From Hemileia vastatrix (Eukaryota; Basidiomycota; Pucciniomycetes; Pucciniales; Zaghouaniaceae), in NCBI GenBank assembly GCA_030280995.1, contig JASXTE010000010.1, positions 25,607,823 through 25,671,822 of the forward strand: a stretch of 64,000 bases of DNA. Reading direction: 5' to 3'. Each line of letters starts with the position of its first letter. The first letter of the stretch is position 1. This document shows, piece after piece, positions 58,893 to 64,000 of this stretch. Under the pieces are notes generated by a model. The model was not told where the DNA came from. It did not search any database and saw only the letters and a list, made by a program, of their open reading frames with translations. A program made the position numbers and the translations under genes.

Positions 58893-59808
58893 TGTTGAAA
58901 TTTCTGCCTCTAATACCTGACCCATTCCTTACTCCAGCTTCTTACCATCGTCTCAAGTCATTCTCCTTGCTCATATCCTCTTTTCCTGACCTTTTCCGCC
59001 GAGGAACTTCAAAGATACGAGCTCCAGCATCAAGAACAACATTTCTTTCCCACCCGGAGTCAATGTATTGATTCTGGACCTCGAGGACGTGTTTCTTTAC
59101 CTGGAGTGTGAATCTTTTCCCCGGCTGGGAACTTTTTCCTTGGATGTGAACCTGTCTCTTTTTCTGTATTGTAGTTTAGTAGTTTTGTCGACGTCGTGTT
59201 AGTTTCTATTGTTTTGGATGGTGGACTTTGTCATATAATGAGCCCTCTCTTTGCCATTTCCGTTTTCCCCATCCAAATCTTTTTCTTTCTCTTTCTCTCT
59301 ATTCTCTTTATCCCTTCCACTGCTTCTTCCTGTCCACTGCTTTCCCTTTTGGCCGCATCTGACAGTCTTTGCACTGTGTGGGGAGAATAGAGTCTTTTGT
59401 CCAGGTTCTTTCCTTTTCTTTTCTGTTATCTTTTCTCTGATTCTTTTAGTCCTAACCACAGCAGCTCACACTTGTGTCCCTTATAGTTTTAGCACACGCT
59501 TTGTTGTAGTTACTTGTTGTTGTAAGGTGCACAGTTGCTGATTGACCTGTGTTTAGGTATGTTTGTTTTTGCAATGAAATCCAAATCTTTTTCTTTCTCT
59601 TTCTCTCTATTCTCTTTATCCCTTCCACTGCTTCTTCCTGTCCACTGCTTTCCCTTTTGGCCGCATCTGACAGTCTTTGCACTGTGTGGGGAGAATAGAG
59701 TCTTTTGTCCAGTTTTAGCACACGCTTTGTTGTAGTTACTTGTTGTTGTAAGGTGCACAGTTGCTGATTGACCTGTGTTTAGCTTTCCTCTGTGCTAAAA
59801 CTTCTTCA
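58893..59808 (+). repeat. Copia-A 5' LTR of C10
   Basis: 916-bp forward long-form LTR, TGTTGAAATTTC to CTTCTTCA, TATA-like element at 59234-59239, followed by the PBS at 59809-59822. Confidence 0.95.
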
Positions 59809-59966
59809 GGTTATGGGCCCAGTTGCCTAAAGCACCTTTCTCAAGAATACTTACAACAAAACCGCTTACTGGACAATAAAACAGCCTTTTCTCTCAGATT
59901 TTGGATCATCCTCTTCACATCTCATCTTCTTTCTCTCCAAATCTTTGCTGTTGACTCGACCAAATC

Positions 59967-62900
59967 ATGGCCTCCAATCAGGATTCAAGTAAGGTTATGG
60001 TCACCCCTCTTACTGACGAATCCTATGACACCTGGGAACACATTATGCGTCTTCACTTTGAAGTTCTGGATCTTTTTGGCATTGTTTCTGGACAAGTCCC
60101 TGCCCCTGTTCCTCACAATGATGGTTCACCTTCAGACGCTGAAATCAAAGCTCAACTTGCTTTATGGATCAAAAATGACACCAGGTGCAGGTATGAAATC
60201 ATCACCAGATTGGATGATGTTAACAAGAAGCTGGTCAACACTTGCCACACCTCTGCTCAAATGTGGTCTGTTCTTGCAAGAAGACACGCCAGCAATAAAG
60301 TTGGATCACGGATTTCTCACTTTCTCTCTATGGTTACTCTTTCTCTTTCTGAAGGAGGAGACCCCAAAACTCATGTTGATGCATTCAAAGGCATTAACTT
60401 CCATATGATCCGTTCTGGGCTCATCATTCCCCAGGAAATTCTTATTTATCTCTTTTTTGCCACTCTTCCACCTTCCTTCAAACATTGGCGTGGTTTGCTC
60501 ACCAGAGACAGACAGGAAATTGATCACCTGCATCTGGATGATGTTTTATCTTCTTTCCTGGATTACGCTGCTGATGACAAAGTTGTTGATGAATTTCACA
60601 ATGCTATGTCAAATGTCAATGCTCACTCTGCCTCAGCCAAATCATCAAAATCATCCAAATCCAAGGCACGCAGCAAACTCTCATGTTCTGTTCATGGTCA
60701 AAATGTTGGACATGATGACAATCATTGCTTTGTTCAACATCCTGAATTGCGTCCCAAGAAGAACCAAGCCAACTCAGCTGCCCCATCAAAGGACAATTCC
60801 AACAAAGCAACTCCTGTTCCCCCTCCTCAGGAAGAACAACCTGATGTCACGGCCAATTGTGCTTTTGTCTTCCCTTCTGATGAAGAATTTCTTTTTACAG
60901 CTGTTGCCTGCTTGTCTGAAAAATCAAATTCTGACTGCATTATCAACGCTTCTGCTTCCATGGCTTCTCATTCCTCAAACCTTTCTCCAATTATTGATTC
61001 TGGGGCCAGCTGTCATATGTTTAACAACAGAGACAGTTTCATCACCTTTCAACCTGTCAACATTCGAATTCAACTTGCTGGTATTGGGAAATCAATCTAT
61101 GCAACTGGAAAAGGAACTGTTGCTGCTTCTGGAGGAATGGAAGGAAAAGTTTTCTTTTCTGATGCTCTTTATGTCCCTGATCTTGGAAGGAATCTCATCT
61201 CCCTGGGACGTCTTTGGAGAACTGGTTGTCTTCTCATCCCTGCACCAGTTAATCCTACATCAAACTTCATTATTTCACGTAATGGAAAGAATTATATGGG
61301 AGGAGTCATCTCCAATTCATTATTTGAAGTTTCTGTGGTTCCACAAGGCATGTCTCCCCCTAATTCCTCAGCTCTTTATGCAAAAGCTTCAAGTCAGTCT
61401 CTAACTCTCTGGCACAACAGATTAGGACATCCATACGCCCCATATATTCAAAAACTTTTTAATGGAATGGCATCTGATGTATCTAGTTCTAGTTTGTCTG
61501 ATTCTGAAATGCATTTTTGTGAACCGTGTGTGTTGGGTAAACAAACCCATGCTTCCTTTCCTGGCCAGTTGCCTGTTGCCAAAAATCCTCTTGAAGTTAT
61601 CCACACGGATTTATCTGGGAAAATTCAACCTCCTTCTTTTGATGGTTCTCAGTATTACCTTAAGTTCACTGATCAGGCCACTTCATACCGTCATGTTTAC
61701 CTTCTTTCCTCAAAAGCCCAAGTATTCAAATATTTCTTGGAATACAAGGCATCTGTAGAGCTGCAATCTGGCTTCAAAATCAAAAAGCTTGTTTGTGACG
61801 GTGGTGGTGAGTATATCAACTCTAGTCTGGTCAACTTTCTTAAACAACATGGCATTGCTCTTCAAGTTACGGCTCCTTACACTCCCCAACAAAATCCAAT
61901 TTCTGAGAGAGGAAACCGTATTACCACTGAAAAATCCAAAACCATGATGTTTCATTCTAATGCACCAATTCACCTATGGTCTGAAGCAGTTAAAACAGCA
62001 GTATATCTTGAAAACAGATTACCAACCAAAGCTCTTCAAAACAAATCAACTCCTTTTGAAGCCTGGAATAAATCCAAACCCAGAGTCTCACACCTCAGAG
62101 TTTTTGGTTGTGCTTGCTATGCTTTTCTTGATAAACATCAACGTCCTGGAAAGTTTTCAGCTAATGCCAGAAAGTGTGTCATGCTTGGATATGAAGTTGG
62201 AACAACAAATTATCGTGTTTGGGATCTTGAGCTTAAAAAGATTGTTATTGCCAAATCTGTGGCCTTCAATGAAAATTTCTTCCCCTTTCTTGACTCCAGA
62301 TTTAAGCGCCCTCAATGGTCACAACTGATGAAGCAAATTCCAGATCAAATTCATGACAGTCAACCACTTCCAACACCTGGACTTTCCTTTTCTCCAGCTC
62401 AATCTCCTTCTGAGTCTCCAACTCATGATCCATCCTCAGGAAACATTTCTGATTCACATTCTGAAGATAATTCTCCTTCTTCTTCTTCTTCCTCTGATTT
62501 TCACATGTCCGGCACACCTTCTAATTCAACTCCTTGTCCTTCACCTGGCCACTTAACAAGATTACCTCATTCCAATGTCCCAGATGAAGAAGGTTCCAGT
62601 CAATCTGATCCATCATATTCATCAATTGAGCCAGACAATCCAGCAGATCCTGATTATGTTCCCTCATCACAATCCCCCAGTTATTCTGACAACTCTTCAG
62701 CTGAAACATCCACTCCTGAACATTTACGTCAGATTTATTATGATCATTATCAACATGATTCCTACTCTGATTCTCCTGACCCTCTTGGGTTATATGCAGC
62801 AAATGCCTTTGCTTTCTCTCTAGAAGCTCCCTTGCTAGCTCATGAAATTCCTGAACCCCAGTGTTATAAGCAAGCAATCTATTCCAAATATTCAGCAGAA

Positions 62901-64000
62901 TGGGCAGAGGCTGTGAAACATGAACATCAAGCACTTCAGCGTTGTAACACTTGGAAAATTGTCCCCAGGCCTGAAAAAGCTAATGTAATTGGCTGCAGGT
63001 GGGTTTTCAGGGTTAAACCTAATGCTGATGGTGGTGTTTCCAAGTTCAAAGCCCGTTGTGTAGCAAAAGGATATTCTCAAATCCTAGGAATAGATTTTCA
63101 TGAAACTTTTGCACCCACTGGACGGATCACTTCTCTCAGGACCATTCTTTCTTTAGCAGCTTATTTTGACTGGGATGTTCATCAAATGGATGTAGTGGCA
63201 GCTTTTCTCCAGGGAAACTTAAATGAAACTGTTTATATGGAACAACCTGAAGGAACACTAACTGCTGGAAATGAAGGTAAAGTTTGCCAATTGTTGCGTC
63301 CTCTTTATGGCATCAAACAAGCTCCCTTTTGCTGGAATTCACGTATAAATGACTACTTGTGCAAGCTCAACTTCTCCCCCCTTAAGTGTGATCAGTGTGT
63401 GTATGTTTGGAGAAACAAATCACAAATCTGTATCATTTATCTTCATGTTGATGATATGGTCATTACTGGTAATCATTTTCTTTGGTTCAAAGACAAAATC
63501 AAAACTGAATTTGAGATGGATGATCTTGGTCCTGCCACTTGGATTTTGGGAATGCGTCTCACCAGGAACAGAACAGCACGTACTCTTTCTTTATCACAAG
63601 ATTCTTATGCTGAAAAAGTTTTGTCCAACTGGAATATGGCCAACTGTAATCCCTGTCTCACTCCCTTATCCCCAAATGATTATCCTGTCAAAGCAACCAG
63701 TGAAGAAATTGCTGAATTCAATGCTCTGAAAATCAATTACCGCTCTGCTATTGGTGCACTCAACTATTTGTCTGTTGCAACAAGACCTGATCTCTCTTTT
63801 GCAGTTGGTGCATTATCTCAACATCTCATTGAACCAGGTATCAAACACTGGCTTGCTGTCAAACACACTTTCAGATATCTGCGTGCCACTTCATCATCAT
63901 CTCTCACTTTTGGAGGAAAATGCCCAATTCCAAATCATCCATCACTCTGTCCTCTTATTTACTCTGACACTGATTATGCTGGGGATCCTGATACCAGGCG
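59967..64000 (+). CDS. Copia-A Gag-Pol of C10, running off the window
   Basis: ATG 59967 opens 1,344 codons with no stop up to the window end. The part seen has Gag, zinc knuckle, protease, integrase DDE core, linker, RT with VDD and the start of RNase H (IYSDTDYAGD). Spacing of landmarks matches C6 exactly, so there are no indels. The last 150 codons, including the remaining RNase H acidic residues, and the 3' LTR are outside. It is a candidate intact copy. Confidence 0.93.
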   Translation, partial: MASNQDSSKVMVTPLTDESYDTWEHIMRLHFEVLDLFGIVSGQVPAPVPHNDGSPSDAEIKAQLALWIKNDTRCRYEIITRLDDVNKKLVNTCHTSAQMWSVLARRHASNKVGSRISHFLSMVTLSLSEGGDPKTHVDAFKGINFHMIRSGLIIPQEILIYLFFATLPPSFKHWRGLLTRDRQEIDHLHLDDVLSSFLDYAADDKVVDEFHNAMSNVNAHSASAKSSKSSKSKARSKLSCSVHGQNVGHDDNHCFVQHPELRPKKNQANSAAPSKDNSNKATPVPPPQEEQPDVTANCAFVFPSDEEFLFTAVACLSEKSNSDCIINASASMASHSSNLSPIIDSGASCHMFNNRDSFITFQPVNIRIQLAGIGKSIYATGKGTVAASGGMEGKVFFSDALYVPDLGRNLISLGRLWRTGCLLIPAPVNPTSNFIISRNGKNYMGGVISNSLFEVSVVPQGMSPPNSSALYAKASSQSLTLWHNRLGHPYAPYIQKLFNGMASDVSSSSLSDSEMHFCEPCVLGKQTHASFPGQLPVAKNPLEVIHTDLSGKIQPPSFDGSQYYLKFTDQATSYRHVYLLSSKAQVFKYFLEYKASVELQSGFKIKKLVCDGGGEYINSSLVNFLKQHGIALQVTAPYTPQQNPISERGNRITTEKSKTMMFHSNAPIHLWSEAVKTAVYLENRLPTKALQNKSTPFEAWNKSKPRVSHLRVFGCACYAFLDKHQRPGKFSANARKCVMLGYEVGTTNYRVWDLELKKIVIAKSVAFNENFFPFLDSRFKRPQWSQLMKQIPDQIHDSQPLPTPGLSFSPAQSPSESPTHDPSSGNISDSHSEDNSPSSSSSSDFHMSGTPSNSTPCPSPGHLTRLPHSNVPDEEGSSQSDPSYSSIEPDNPADPDYVPSSQSPSYSDNSSAETSTPEHLRQIYYDHYQHDSYSDSPDPLGLYAANAFAFSLEAPLLAHEIPEPQCYKQAIYSKYSAEWAEAVKHEHQALQRCNTWKIVPRPEKANVIGCRWVFRVKPNADGGVSKFKARCVAKGYSQILGIDFHETFAPTGRITSLRTILSLAAYFDWDVHQMDVVAAFLQGNLNETVYMEQPEGTLTAGNEGKVCQLLRPLYGIKQAPFCWNSRINDYLCKLNFSPLKCDQCVYVWRNKSQICIIYLHVDDMVITGNHFLWFKDKIKTEFEMDDLGPATWILGMRLTRNRTARTLSLSQDSYAEKVLSNWNMANCNPCLTPLSPNDYPVKATSEEIAEFNALKINYRSAIGALNYLSVATRPDLSFAVGALSQHLIEPGIKHWLAVKHTFRYLRATSSSSLTFGGKCPIPNHPSLCPLIYSDTDYAGDPDTR

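Overview
The window is a block of nested LTR retrotransposons, with no recognisable host gene anywhere in 64 kb. Two families account for essentially every base. One is a Ty1/Copia family, here called Copia-A: 1,494-codon single ORF, LTR about 916 bp. The other is a chromodomain Ty3/Gypsy family, here called Gypsy-B: LTR 1.12-1.15 kb. The organism is a eukaryote with a large, AT-rich, repeat-packed genome. A fungus, perhaps a rust-like basidiomycete, is the best guess. The reasons are short 58-82 nt intron-like segments with CTAAC-type branch sites, a chromovirus integrase, and a Copia primer-binding site matching the anticodon arm of initiator tRNA-Met rather than a tRNA 3' end as in plants. 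The species cannot be named from sequence alone.

Layout. (1) 1-133 is the 3' end of a Copia-A LTR (C0). 134-396 and 10237-10660 are a diverged Gypsy relic (G0), split by a full-length but decayed Gypsy-B copy (G1, 397-10231, TSD ATTTG). G1 itself carries a short-form solo Copia-A LTR (7308-7997, TSD GTCTT). (2) 10661-11298 is a truncated Copia-A (C1), into which C2 (5' LTR 11299-12214) inserted. C2 is split by reverse-strand Gypsy-B G3 (14542-30150, TSD ATAAA). The 3' LTR of G3 is split by an intact reverse Copia-A, C3 (14897-21343, TSD ACAGG). (3) 30182-32250 is a reverse Copia-A LTR (L4), interrupted by a solo Gypsy-B LTR (30846-31990, TSD GGTTC). L4 joins C2 to the 3' part of a different Copia-A (C2b, 32251-34873); this looks like a deletion by recombination between LTRs. 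(4) 34874-49667 is forward Gypsy-B G5, missing the start of its 5' LTR and split by the intact forward Copia-A C6 (38755-45203, TSD AGCAA). (5) 49668-64000 is a stack of Copia-A insertions (C7, L8, C8, C9, C10), each inside the previous one. The innermost, C10, runs off the window with its ORF still open, so the right halves of the stack should lie beyond base 64000.

How the parts work. Copia-A encodes Gag, protease, integrase, RT and RNase H in one frame. The frame reads through the polypurine tract and stops inside the 3' LTR. Gypsy-B encodes Gag, protease, RT, RNase H and integrase with a C-terminal chromodomain. C3 and C6 look coding-competent and have paired LTR variants and perfect TSDs, so Copia-A was active recently. 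G1, G3 and G5 are all broken.

Two features stand out. First, all three Gypsy-B copies carry a canonical 64-nt intron near the start. Removing it opens a second, better conserved frame (a 205-aa coiled-coil, Pro/Gln-rich protein). The stop of that frame overlaps a strong-context AUG of the Gag-Pol frame (ATGGTAA). Second, the long Copia-A LTR contains a tandem copy of its own 5' transcript region that lacks exactly an 82-nt GT-AG segment, as if spliced strong-stop cDNA had been written back into the LTR.
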